A DNA stretch of 37,453 nucleotides. Origin: Thermoproteota archaeon (GTDB lineage Archaea; Thermoproteota; Methanomethylicia; Methanomethylicales; B66-G16). Numbering within the stretch: position 1 is the stretch's first letter; every line of letters starts with the position of its first letter. Where the stretch lies: NCBI GenBank assembly GCA_003649085.1, contig QMQV01000004.1:1-37453 (forward strand), read 5' to 3'. The translations under genes were made by a program, and so were the position numbers. Of the stretch, positions 7,546 to 14,971 are shown one piece after another. Under the pieces are notes generated by a model. That model ran no database searches. It was not told where the DNA came from and worked only from the letters and a program-made list of their open reading frames with translations.

Positions 7546-9243
7546 TTAGCGTATGCTCTCTAAGATTTTCTTGAAGACATCGATGCCAGCTAGTACTCCA
7601 ATTAGCTCGTTTGTTTCTTCGCTTGAGATTACGTAGACGTGATCTTCACAATATTCTACCATTTTCGTGATGGCACTTAATAGGTCTTGGTCTGCTAAGG
7701 CTTTTAATGGAGGTTTTATATCTGTCTGATCTAGCGGCATCGTCCACTTAGATGGCGGCACCGATAACAAGTCTTCCAATGTGACGACACCTAACAGAGA
7801 TTTTTTATCGTCTACTACGGGGTATATTCTGAAGCCATGTTGCTTAACGACGTTTAAGGCTTCTTCAATGCTCATCTTAATATTTAAAGCTACTGGATTA
7901 GGCGTCATGACCTCCCTTATTTTAATCTTCTTAAGCCTCTCAAGCGCTTTACCTTTGAGCATTAGCCTATACATTTCACATAGAGCTTTGCCCTCTTCAA
8001 CGACTTTTCTAGGGAGTTGTGGCTCATATAGAGAGCTTTCTCCTGATGTGAAGAAGCTGACTGTTGAAGCTATTAAAGCTGGTATAATGGATGCTGGGCC
8101 GCACGTCTCAGCCACGAAGGCTACGCTCGTTAAAAGCGTCTTATTGGCAGCTGCTAATACGGCAGCCATTGACGCCATTATGGCTATTTCATCAAAGCCA
8201 GGGTTGAAAGCAGCTACATATGTAGAGCCTAATACGGCGCCTATGAAAATGGATGGTATGAAAAGCCCACCGCTACCCCCAAAGTTTAGCGTCACTGATG
8301 TGGCTAGTATTTTAAATATCAATATCGCCACCAACACGTAAATTGGTAAGACATGTAGTTTTCCTTGTACAGCTGAACTTATTGTTTCGTAGCCAGCGCC
8401 CATCACATAGGGTAAGAGGAGGCCCATAATTCCAACTAAAGAGCCGCCTAGCAAAGCTAGCACAAACTTGTTGTATATTAATACCTTGAACCTCTCCATA
8501 AGCCTGAACGTGAATATAAAGAAAAGCGAAGTAGCTGAAGCCAGTAAGCCTATGAAAATTAAGTGAGCTATCTCAATAGGGGACGGTACGAAAAGTGACG
8601 GTATTATTGGGAAAAGCGTCTCAGCGCCGATTAACGATATCAAAGTTAAGTATGAGGTTACTGAAGCTATGGCAGCTGGTATGAAAGCCTCCTTCGCTAA
8701 GTCCCTTTTATATGGTATTTCTAAAGCAAATAATATGCCTGTTAAAGGGGCCTTAAAGATAGCGGATAGCCCTGCCGCAGCCCCAGCTAACATAAGGGCT
8801 TTAAGCTCCTCTGGTGAAAGCCTTGCCCTTTGAGCAATTGCTGACGCGAGACCACCGCCTAATAAGATGCTTGGACCCTCTAGCCCCGCGCTACCTCCAA
8901 AACCGATTGTTAGCGCAGACGCTACTACCTTGCTTGATGTGTCTCTAAACGGTATTACCCCTCCATAGAAGTGGAAAGACTCTATAACCGCATGAGTGCC
9001 ACACCCGGTAGTTTTAGTTGTAGCTAATGACCTTACGAGCACAAAGGCCACGAAAATCCCCGTCACTGGAAATATGAAAATTAGCGGCTTAGCGCCCTCT
9101 ACTATGGCGCGATATGTGAAAAACCAAATGCTGTTGTGTAATAGAAGAAACAGCACTACAGCTACGCCCGTGACTAAGCCTATTAATATCGATAAGGCGA
9201 TGAACTTACCCCACTTAAACGCTCTGTCGGCGTTTAACTCCAA
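7546..9243 (-). CDS. ClC-type chloride channel/antiporter with C-terminal CBS pair
   Basis: 565 residues from a TTG start. The first 410 or so residues form the multi-helix ClC membrane domain: GSAGLEGPSILLGGG (118-132) with the gating glutamate Glu122 retained, and GGSGGLFIPSIFIGAVLGS further on, which forms part of the anion path. Two CBS domains follow (about 430-565; one begins IREVMTPNPVALNIKMS) and probably sense nucleotides. It would move chloride or another anion across the cytoplasmic membrane. The sequence does not decide between channel and H+-coupled exchange. It stands alone, between tRNA-Leu and a divergently transcribed decarboxylase gene. Confidence 0.93.
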   Translation of the reverse strand: MELNADRAFKWGKFIALSILIGLVTGVAVVLFLLLHNSIWFFTYRAIVEGAKPLIFIFPVTGIFVAFVLVRSLATTKTTGCGTHAVIESFHFYGGVIPFRDTSSKVVASALTIGFGGSAGLEGPSILLGGGLASAIAQRARLSPEELKALMLAGAAAGLSAIFKAPLTGILFALEIPYKRDLAKEAFIPAAIASVTSYLTLISLIGAETLFPIIPSLFVPSPIEIAHLIFIGLLASATSLFFIFTFRLMERFKVLIYNKFVLALLGGSLVGIMGLLLPYVMGAGYETISSAVQGKLHVLPIYVLVAILIFKILATSVTLNFGGSGGLFIPSIFIGAVLGSTYVAAFNPGFDEIAIMASMAAVLAAANKTLLTSVAFVAETCGPASIIPALIASTVSFFTSGESSLYEPQLPRKVVEEGKALCEMYRLMLKGKALERLKKIKIREVMTPNPVALNIKMSIEEALNVVKQHGFRIYPVVDDKKSLLGVVTLEDLLSVPPSKWTMPLDQTDIKPPLKALADQDLLSAITKMVEYCEDHVYVISSEETNELIGVLAGIDVFKKILESIR

Positions 9244-9360
9244 ACTTATATTCGCCTCAGTTGCTTTAGGGACTTTTAGCTTATGTTCACAATTAACTTT
9301 GCCTTAAGCCTTCGCTTTATATCTTACTACATGAGGCTGCATTGTTAGGGGAGGCAAACG

Positions 9361-9368
9361 TATATATA
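9361..9368 (+). promoter_or_regulatory. TATA box upstream of the decarboxylase gene
   Basis: TATATATA about 60 bp ahead of the GTG at 9425, leaving a leader of roughly 35-40 nt. A GGAGG (9406-9410) lies in that leader, with a somewhat long spacing of 14 nt to the GTG. Confidence 0.55.
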
Positions 9369-9424
9369 CCTCCTCGCTTTCACATGGTTGATGAACTAGT
9401 AGTAAGGAGGATCTCGACACAAAA

Positions 9425-9817
9425 GTGGAGAGCGTAACCTCATCTTCAGGAGATAGCTCAAGTAGACGGGTTGTCGGAAAGCACGTGTACGGAAACCTCT
9501 ACGACTGCGACCCTACAGTTTTGGAAAGAGAGGACTTATTGCGTGAAATTGTCATCGAAGCTAGCAGAATAGCCAACATGACGCTTTGGGATGTCAAGTC
9601 GTGGAAGTTTGGAGGAGAGAAAGGAGGCGTTTCTACAATAGCCTTAGTTTTAGAAAGCCACGTCGCGATTCATACGTGGAGAGAGTACAAGTATGCGGCA
9701 GTAGACGTCTTCACATGCGGTGAACAAAGCGACCCAGAGAAAGCTTTTGACTACATAGTTTCAAAGCTTAAACCCTTAGAGTACACCAAGCACTACGCTG
9801 ATAGGTCCAGCAAGTGA
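9425..9817 (+). CDS. Pyruvoyl-dependent arginine decarboxylase proenzyme (AdoMetDC-like family)
   Basis: 130-residue proenzyme of the SpeH fold. Self-cleavage is expected between Glu77 and Ser78 in LVLESHVAIHTW, turning Ser78 into the pyruvoyl group; the proton donor Cys98 sits in AAVDVFTCGE. The two chains then assemble. The GKHVYGNLYDCD segment (19-30) and the HYADRSS tail are, from memory of the families, features of the crenarchaeal arginine decarboxylases that evolved from AdoMet decarboxylase. I therefore favour arginine to agmatine, the first step toward putrescine and spermidine in archaea lacking other ADC. S-adenosylmethionine decarboxylase is the alternative; both give polyamine synthesis. 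Confidence 0.87.
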   Translation: MESVTSSSGDSSSRRVVGKHVYGNLYDCDPTVLEREDLLREIVIEASRIANMTLWDVKSWKFGGEKGGVSTIALVLESHVAIHTWREYKYAAVDVFTCGEQSDPEKAFDYIVSKLKPLEYTKHYADRSSK

Positions 9818-9873
9818 GACGTAAGGCATAAGCTGAAAGTAATCCCCGCCTTCTTTACCTTAACTTATTCACT

Positions 9874-10659
9874 TTAAGGTATCTCAGACTCAGCTTTTAG
9901 CTGGCTGCGCTTAATTTTCCTTAAAACCTCACTTGGCAAGGAAACGTCCTCTTTCCTCTGTTCAGTAGGCTTAACTACAACTAAGCCTTTGTCAGGTAAA
10001 ATGTCAATTTCATGCATTTTCAAGCTATGCTGTGTTTGACGCATTTTTTCAATTATCACAAAACGCTTCAATACGCCATTTCTAATAGCTCTCCTAAACC
10101 TTATAATGCCGTCTGCTACGTGCTCTATACCCCATCCAAAAGCCTCTGATGTAGATATCGCGTATTGAGAAGTAGCTAGTATTGTAAAATCCCACTTAGC
10201 CAACACCTTCTTAATAAAATACGAGTACCTTCTCGCCATAGCTGGCTTATCCAGCCAAAAAGCTGACATAGAGTCTATTACGAGCCTAGCCCTCCCATAG
10301 CCTAAGTGCTTCTTCGCCTCAATGATCTTACTAACTAGTTCTTCAACTTCCAAGTTTTTAAGAGACCAGGGGTCGTCATAGCCCATCAGCGCATCAATTA
10401 GCACAAGCCTGCGGTCTGAAACGGCAACTCTAAAGTCAAAGCCAAATTGAGAAGCTTGGTTAAAGATAGATTCTCGGCTTTCTTCAGTAGTAATGAATAT
10501 GCACCGATCTCCTTCATCTATCCCCTTAGCTATAAAGTGTATACACAAGATAGTTTTACCTGTTCCAGGCTCGCCAGTAACAGCTACTAAAAATCCTCTT
10601 GGAATCCCTCCTTCTAACATCGCGTCTAGACCAGCAACGCCAGTTGATAAGCGCTCCAT
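9874..10659 (-). CDS. Single-domain KaiC-like RecA-superfamily ATPase
   Basis: About 261 residues from the ATG at 10659 (a GTG at 10674 would add five). One KaiC/RadC-like domain: GVAGLDAMLEGGIPRG, Walker A GEPGTGKT, ITTEES with the paired glutamates expected in KaiC proteins, and Walker B LVIDSMSAFW. Archaeal single-domain KaiC-like proteins are widespread and linked variously to signalling, motility and DNA repair; nothing in the neighbourhood narrows this. It converges with the arginine decarboxylase gene, and tRNA-Thr lies divergently upstream. The function beyond ATP binding is unknown. Confidence 0.85.
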   Translation of the reverse strand: MERLSTGVAGLDAMLEGGIPRGFLVAVTGEPGTGKTILCIHFIAKGIDEGDRCIFITTEESRESIFNQASQFGFDFRVAVSDRRLVLIDALMGYDDPWSLKNLEVEELVSKIIEAKKHLGYGRARLVIDSMSAFWLDKPAMARRYSYFIKKVLAKWDFTILATSQYAISTSEAFGWGIEHVADGIIRFRRAIRNGVLKRFVIIEKMRQTQHSLKMHEIDILPDKGLVVVKPTEQRKEDVSLPSEVLRKIKRSQLKAESEIP

Positions 10660-10736
10660 AGCTGAGAACAGCACCTAGCAAGAGAAATTGTAAGCAAAGC
10701 TTTTTAATGTTACCGGGATAAATCGAGAAACAGCAA

Positions 10737-10823
10737 GCCCCGGTGGCTCAGCCTGGTTAGAGCGTCGCCTTGGTATGGCGCCCAAAGAGGCGAAGGTCGC
10801 GGGTTCAAACCCCGCCCGGGGCT
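10737..10823 (+). tRNA. tRNA-Thr(GGT) with 12-nt intron
   Basis: Acceptor GCCCCGG/CCGGGGC, anticodon stem TCGCC/GGCGA, loop TTGGTA|A interrupted after position 37 by 12 nt (TGGCGCCCAAAG). Mature length is 75 nt; discriminator T, then encoded CCA. A TTTTTAAT box at 10701-10708 lies at a suitable distance upstream. Confidence 0.88.
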
Positions 10824-10881
10824 CCAATAACTAGCTTTGTAAGACAAGCTATTTAGCTTAAGACACGCCTATGGAATACTT

Positions 10882-11589
10882 GTGCCTCAAATTATAGATC
10901 TTGAGAAAGCTAAGCTTAACGCGGCTAACGCAGCTTTAGAGCATGTTAAAGACGGCATGGTATTAGGCATTGGGACGGGGTCTACGGTTGCTCACTTCAT
11001 AAAACTTCTTGGGAAAAGAAAGCGAAGTGAAAAGCTTAAGCTTGAAGTTGTACCTACATCACATCAGTCAGCGCTTCTGCTTATTGAACAGGGGTTTAAG
11101 ATAGCTAGCTTAGACGAATACCCTGAATTAGACTTAGCTATTGACGGAGCAGACGAAGTTGACGCAAGCTTAAACTTAGTTAAAGGTGGTGGAGCTGCTT
11201 TAGCGAGAGAGAAGATTGTCATGTGCTCAGCTAAGGAGGTTGTGATAATAGTTGATCACACAAAGCTTGTCACAGCTTTAGGTGAGAAAAACCCTATACC
11301 AGTTGAAGTTCTGCCATTTGCTTGGAGAGTAGTTTCAAAGAGGCTTGAAAAACTCGGAGGGGTGCCGAAGCTTAGAGATGCTGGAAAGGCTAAAGATGGA
11401 CCCGTGGTAACTGATAATGGTAACTTTATCCTGGATGTGAGTTTTCCACCGATTCAACAGCCAAGTAAGTTAGAACAGGAGATTAAAGCCATACCTGGAG
11501 TTGTGGAGGTAGGTATTTTCACTAATCTTACAAGACTAGCTTATGTGGGCTATGAAAGTGGGGTTAAGAAGCTCACGAAGACAACGTGA
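10882..11589 (+). CDS. rpiA: Ribose-5-phosphate isomerase A
   Basis: 235 residues, normal for RpiA, from a GTG start. It interconverts ribose 5-phosphate and ribulose 5-phosphate. Motifs: the phosphate-binding GIGTGSTV near residue 30, the active-site DLAIDGADEVD (about 85-95), KGGGAALAREKIV (about 101-113, containing the family's catalytic Lys and Glu), and VTDNGNFILDV in the C-terminal half. In archaea without an oxidative pentose-phosphate pathway this enzyme supplies ribose for nucleotides. It lies inside a tRNA cluster without obvious partner genes. Confidence 0.96.
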   Translation: MPQIIDLEKAKLNAANAALEHVKDGMVLGIGTGSTVAHFIKLLGKRKRSEKLKLEVVPTSHQSALLLIEQGFKIASLDEYPELDLAIDGADEVDASLNLVKGGGAALAREKIVMCSAKEVVIIVDHTKLVTALGEKNPIPVEVLPFAWRVVSKRLEKLGGVPKLRDAGKAKDGPVVTDNGNFILDVSFPPIQQPSKLEQEIKAIPGVVEVGIFTNLTRLAYVGYESGVKKLTKTT

Positions 11590-11641
11590 AGGGCTTAAAA
11601 TGCATAAAGCTCATTAAGAGCGGAGTAAAATCATTTCATTA

Positions 11642-11735
11642 GCCGGGGTAGCTTAGCCTGGTTAAAGCGCCGGACTCATAGGGTGAGAAAGCCTAAGAGA
11701 TCCGGAGATCGCGGGTTCGAAGCCCGCCCCCGGCA
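11642..11735 (+). tRNA. tRNA-Met(CAT), probably elongator, with 19-nt intron
   Basis: Acceptor GCCGGGG/CCCCGGC, anticodon stem CCGGA/TCCGG, loop CTCATA|A with 19 nt (GGGTGAGAAAGCCTAAGAG) inserted after position 37; mature length 75 nt; discriminator A and encoded CCA. It lacks initiator features such as three consecutive G-C pairs closing the anticodon loop. A tRNA-Ile2 with a modified CAT anticodon cannot be fully excluded. Confidence 0.82.
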
Positions 11736-11799
11736 CCATAACTCATTATTAACCGATAAGCTTTTTCTCTAGGTTATATCAAGTGATTTTACGAGATAA

Positions 11800-11873
11800 G
11801 CCCCGGTAGCTTAGCCCGGCAGAGCGACAGCCTTGTAAGCTGTTGGTCGCGGGTTCAAATCCCGCCCGGGGCT
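11800..11873 (+). tRNA. tRNA-Thr(TGT)
   Basis: 74-nt cloverleaf without intron: acceptor GCCCCGG/CCGGGGC, anticodon stem ACAGC/GCTGT, loop CTTGTAA, T arm GCGGG TTCAAAT CCCGC, discriminator T, encoded CCA. Acceptor stem and T stem match the tRNA-Thr(GGT) at 10737. Confidence 0.94.
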
Positions 11874-11882
11874 CCATTATGT

Positions 11883-11957
11883 GGGGCCGTAGGCTAGCTT
11901 GGTCTAGACTGCGAGGTTCGGGCCCTCGTGACCCCGGTTCAAATCCGGGCGGCCCCA
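11883..11957 (+). tRNA. tRNA-Pro(CGG)
   Basis: 75-nt cloverleaf: acceptor GGGGCCG/CGGCCCC, anticodon stem CGAGG/CCTCG, loop TTCGGGC (CGG with G37, as in proline tRNAs), T arm CCCGG TTCAAAT CCGGG, discriminator A, encoded CCA. It begins seven bases after the CCA of the previous tRNA, so the two are likely co-transcribed. The D stem has one mismatch. Confidence 0.9.
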
Positions 11958-11960
11958 CCA

Positions 11961-12133
11961 TGCATCTACAACTTAGCATAATCCAATTAATTATTGGGAT
12001 TAGGTAGATAAGATATCAAAGGACAAGTTATTTACATTAAGGGTGACATGACTTTCTCAGCTTCTAACTTCACGCAGTTAAATTAACGAAAATTAGTCGT
12101 TTTTTCAGAAGTGGAAGGGTGTAGGCAACTAAT
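11961..12133. other. Intergenic stretch between tRNA genes
   Basis: 173 AT-rich bases with no supportable gene. The only structure I see is an imperfect inverted repeat at 11979-12002 (TAATCCAAT ... ATTGGGATTA around a 5-nt loop), which could be a terminator-like hairpin after the tRNA-Pro unit. Confidence 0.5.
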
Positions 12134-12136
12134 TGG

Positions 12137-12285
12137 TGGGGCCGGTGGGACTTGAACCCACGATCTACGGGTTGCCCCAGCTCCAGAGGCATATCATCCC
12201 TTTGAGGTCAGCCTACCTTGGACCTCTGGAGCCCTTAACGGGGCTTTAACAGCCCTGCCGTCTTACCTTGCTAGACTACGGCCCC
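12137..12285 (-). tRNA. tRNA-Trp(CCA) with two introns
   Basis: 149-nt minus-strand gene. Exons assemble to a 74-nt tRNA: acceptor GGGGCCG/CGGCCCC, anticodon stem GCGGG/CCCGT, loop CTCCAGA, T arm GTGGG TTCAAGT CCCAC, discriminator A, encoded CCA. Intron 1 (22 nt, 12235-12256) interrupts the 5' anticodon stem at 28/29, a non-canonical site, and its joint is unique. Intron 2 (53 nt, 12173-12225) lies after position 37; its CCTCTGGAG pairs with exon/intron CTCCAGAGG. Intron 2 has a CTGA and a TGATA, but it is too short for the complete box C/D guide known from euryarchaeal tRNA-Trp introns. Confidence 0.82.
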
Positions 12286-12401
12286 TAACTTCTAGTCTTT
12301 TTCATATTCTCAAGCGGATTAAAAACTTTGTTTATCATAGCCTTTAAGAAGTTAATAGTTATTAAGATGTTGTAGCATTTTCTACATTATGGGGGTGACT
12401 T

Positions 12402-12635
12402 TTGACTTTAGCGTTTGTGCTTATTAATGTGGAGGTCGGCACCGAAAAGGAGGTTTTGGAAAAGATAAAGCAAATTGAAGAAGTTAAAGAAGCTTACATG
12501 GTGTATGGCACTTACGACATAATAGCTAGGCTTGAAGCAGAGAACTTGGATAAGCTTAGAGAGGTTGTTACGAAGAAGATAAGGCAGCTTGATAAAGTTA
12601 ATTCGACGATGACGATGATAGTCATGGAGGGATAG
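12402..12635 (+). CDS. Stand-alone RAM (Lrp/AsnC ligand-binding) domain protein
   Basis: 77 residues covering only the alpha-beta RAM domain of Lrp/AsnC regulators; the DNA-binding helix-turn-helix is absent. The AYMVYGTYDIIARLEAE segment and the terminal NSTMTMIVMEG are typical. Stand-alone RAM proteins form oligomers that bind small molecules such as amino acids, sometimes alongside full-length Lrp proteins. The start is a TTG with a strong GGGGGTGA just upstream (12391-12398). It stops 38 bp before the 5S rRNA. Confidence 0.88.
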   Translation: MTLAFVLINVEVGTEKEVLEKIKQIEEVKEAYMVYGTYDIIARLEAENLDKLREVVTKKIRQLDKVNSTMTMIVMEG

Positions 12636-12644
12636 TGAGAGAGG

Positions 12645-12652
12645 TTTTTAAA
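12645..12652 (+). promoter_or_regulatory. TATA box of the 5S rRNA gene
   Basis: TTTTTAAA centred about 26 bp ahead of the predicted 5S start. It gives the 5S RNA its own promoter, separate from any 16S-23S operon. Confidence 0.6.
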
Positions 12653-12673
12653 CTCCTTTCCAGTGTAGTGGTT

Positions 12674-12803
12674 GGGGGCACGCCGGCCAAAGTGGGCGGG
12701 CTCCACCCGTTCCCATACCGAACACGGAAGTTAAACCGCCCTACGTCCACGGTTGTACTGGGCTCCGCGAGGGCCCGGGAAGCCGTGGAAGCTGGCGGCC
12801 CCC
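12674..12803 (+). rRNA. rrf: 5S ribosomal RNA
   Basis: Contains the conserved 5S core CCGAACACGGAAGTTAA (12718-12734) preceded by CCCGTTCCCATA. The 5' GGGGGC and CGCC pair with 3' GGCG and GCCCCC to close helix I, giving about 130 nt. No 16S or 23S lies beside it, as is common in Thermoproteota where 5S is unlinked. End positions are set by helix I and may be off by a few bases. Confidence 0.92.
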
Positions 12804-12883
12804 ATTTAAGCTTGGCTAGTTGGAAAGAAATTTATTCTGGAGGTTAAACTGGTCTCTATTGAAAGGATTAGCGGTGAAAACGT

Positions 12884-14017
12884 TTGTTGATAGCTAAGTT
12901 CTCGCTCTTCCCCTTTGGTGATGAAGGGACGGGAATTATCTGGAACACTTTAGTGTTTGTAGCTTTTCTGGCATTTCTCTTCCTATTTAACCAGAAGATT
13001 CAGCTTTGGACATTTCAAAGGAATGTTGAGAGAGCTTTAAGGAAACTCGAGGTTCTTGCTAATAATAGTAGGGAAAACGTAATACAGGCTGTTAAGGCTT
13101 TAACTGGCAGCGATATTAGGGAAGAGATTAATAGGGCTATAAACAACTTCTTAGAGTTCTTCTCGATTGAGCCAGTGGATAAAGATCCTTATGGTGTGTT
13201 GAGAAGGCTTGAACATATACTGGATATTAGGAGGGATAGGTTTAAGGACTTTATTAGCAGGATTGTGCCAAAGGCTAGTAAGATAGAGTGTGAAAACCTT
13301 GAAGGGGTGCTTGAAGCTGCGATAGCTGTTAACTTCATTTACAAGATAATAAGGCACTTCTTGATACTCGGTAAGAAGACCAAGAGCTTGTTTATCTTAA
13401 TGCAGCTTGACATGCAGATGCCCTTAATTATGAGGATAGCTGAAGCATACTACGGTGCCTTACAGACGTTCTCTCAAGGGAAGCCGATAGGGGATGGTCT
13501 CGGGCCTTTAGTGGCTGCCAAGCTGATGGTTAATGCGCCAGTTAAGAGAAGTGTAGCTGAGGATGTTGTAGCTGCTGAAGTTAATATTGAGAATCGGAGA
13601 GTTATCGTCTTAAAAGCTGAGGGGCCCGGTGGAACTGTTGGCAAGCCAGGAGAAGCTGTGAAGAGAATTATTGAGGAAAACGGGGGACACGTTTCCAGAA
13701 TCATTATGATTGACGCGGCAGCGAAGCTTGAAGGTGAGAAAACAGGTGAGCTTGCAGAAGGTGTGGGAGCAGCGATAGGTGATCCTGGTCCTGAGAAGTT
13801 TAAGATTGAGGAGATGGCCACGAGGTATGGAATACCCATCGATGCTATCATCGTTAAGATGGGGTTAGATGAGGCGTTAACGGTTATGAGAAGAGAGATT
13901 GCTGAGGCTGCTGATGCTGTAATTGACCGCATACTCAAGGCTATTAGGGAGAGGACTCGTGAAGGAGATACTGTTATAGTTGCGGGGATTGGGAACACTA
14001 TCGGCATAGCTCAATGA
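12884..14017 (+). CDS. DUF1512 family archaeal membrane-anchored protein
   Basis: 377 residues from a TTG start. One hydrophobic segment near residues 18-36 is followed by a helical region and a large soluble domain. The second half contains VLKAEGPGGTVGKPGEAVK and a C-terminal DTVIVAGIGNTIGIAQ. I recognise this as DUF1512, a conserved archaeal family of unknown function; the glycine-rich segments suggest a nucleotide- or phosphate-binding fold, but that is inference. It is the first gene of a run with a membrane zinc-ribbon protein (11 bp gap), coaD and pheST. Confidence 0.8.
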   Translation: MLIAKFSLFPFGDEGTGIIWNTLVFVAFLAFLFLFNQKIQLWTFQRNVERALRKLEVLANNSRENVIQAVKALTGSDIREEINRAINNFLEFFSIEPVDKDPYGVLRRLEHILDIRRDRFKDFISRIVPKASKIECENLEGVLEAAIAVNFIYKIIRHFLILGKKTKSLFILMQLDMQMPLIMRIAEAYYGALQTFSQGKPIGDGLGPLVAAKLMVNAPVKRSVAEDVVAAEVNIENRRVIVLKAEGPGGTVGKPGEAVKRIIEENGGHVSRIIMIDAAAKLEGEKTGELAEGVGAAIGDPGPEKFKIEEMATRYGIPIDAIIVKMGLDEALTVMRREIAEAADAVIDRILKAIRERTREGDTVIVAGIGNTIGIAQ

Positions 14018-14028
14018 GGTAGATAACG

Positions 14029-14412
14029 ATGTCTGATGCGGGCAAGCGCAGGTATTTGTTCGTACTCTCTATGATATTGATAGTCATATCTTTCGGGTTG
14101 CTGATCGCGTCAAACATCTTCATAGCATCTCCTTCGCTTAGCACGATGTTAATGACTTTAAGTTTAATGTTGTTAATTACAGCGTGGTGGCTTTACTTCT
14201 TAGAGAAGAGAGCGGTTATGAGGGCTATGAAGGAGCAACCCGAGACCGCCGTATCTGTCATTAGGTGCAAGTCATGTGATTACCGAGAGGAGAGAGGGTT
14301 TCAAAAGGGAGACTACATCTTCAGGGTTGTAGGGGTATGCCCTAAGTGTGGAGGAGAGGAGTACATAGCTTACATATATGGTGTGCCGGGGAAGCAGACC
14401 TTGAGCAGCTGA
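14029..14412 (+). CDS. Two-helix membrane protein with C-terminal zinc ribbon
   Basis: 127 residues. Two transmembrane segments (about 9-29 and 37-55) are followed by a cytoplasmic or extracytoplasmic zinc-ribbon-like domain with CKSC (80-83) and CPKC (104-107). I do not recognise a named family. It lies 11 bp after the DUF1512 gene and 21 bp before coaD, so it is probably in the same operon and may work with the DUF1512 protein at the membrane. Confidence 0.78.
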   Translation: MSDAGKRRYLFVLSMILIVISFGLLIASNIFIASPSLSTMLMTLSLMLLITAWWLYFLEKRAVMRAMKEQPETAVSVIRCKSCDYREERGFQKGDYIFRVVGVCPKCGGEEYIAYIYGVPGKQTLSS

Positions 14413-14433
14413 ATGGGAGATGCCTTTTCGTAA

Positions 14434-14928
14434 ATGAATATGTGTGAAAAAGCTTTGAGAAGGGTTTACAGCAGAGTAGCAGTTGGCGGAACTTTTGATA
14501 AGCTTCACATAGGGCATAGAGCGCTTTTACGCAAGGCAGCTCTTATTGGTGATCAAGTCTTAGTAGGCGTGACCTCTGATGAATATGTTTTAAAAGCTTC
14601 GAAACGAGGAGTCGAGGAGTATGCGGTGAGAGCTAAAAGAGTTTCTGAATTTTTTAGGAGACTTAGGGGAGATGGATTTTTCAATGTTAGGAAACTAGAT
14701 GATCCGTACGGACCCGCAATATACGAGTTTTTAGATGCTATTGTGGTGAGCGAAGAGACTCTGCCTAGGGCACTGGAATTGAATACGCTTAGGGAAAAAA
14801 TGGGGGAGAAGGCGCTGGATATCGTAGTTGTGGGGCTTGTTAGGGATGAAAGAGGAGAAGTTGTTTCTTCAACGAGGATAAGGCTTGAGGAAATTGATAC
14901 GGAGGGGAGAGTTTTAAAGAGGCTTTAG
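14434..14928 (+). CDS. coaD: Phosphopantetheine adenylyltransferase, archaeal type
   Basis: 164-residue nucleotidyltransferase. VAVGGTFDKLHIGHRALL carries the HxGH signature (residues 25-28) and SSTRIR is the late motif matching the ISSTKIR-type loop. It joins ATP and 4'-phosphopantetheine into dephospho-CoA. The N-terminal stretch MNMCEKALRRVYSR precedes the first strand; a later start is not obvious. Its place between the DUF1512 pair and pheS suggests co-transcription rather than pathway linkage. Confidence 0.92.
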   Translation: MNMCEKALRRVYSRVAVGGTFDKLHIGHRALLRKAALIGDQVLVGVTSDEYVLKASKRGVEEYAVRAKRVSEFFRRLRGDGFFNVRKLDDPYGPAIYEFLDAIVVSEETLPRALELNTLREKMGEKALDIVVVGLVRDERGEVVSSTRIRLEEIDTEGRVLKRL

Positions 14929-14971
14929 TGTTAGAAACATGGTATTATGCTGTTGTGGGCTGGGGGTTTCG

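Noticed and set aside
12173..12225. Box C/D guide RNA in the second tRNA-Trp intron (CTGA and TGATA motifs).
   Set aside because: Only a D'/C'-like pair is present, without outer C and D boxes, and 53 nt is too short for the known intronic guide.
12635..12847. A 70-codon frame over the 5S rRNA gene.
   Set aside because: The 5S core sequence and helix I account for the region; the translation is an artefact.
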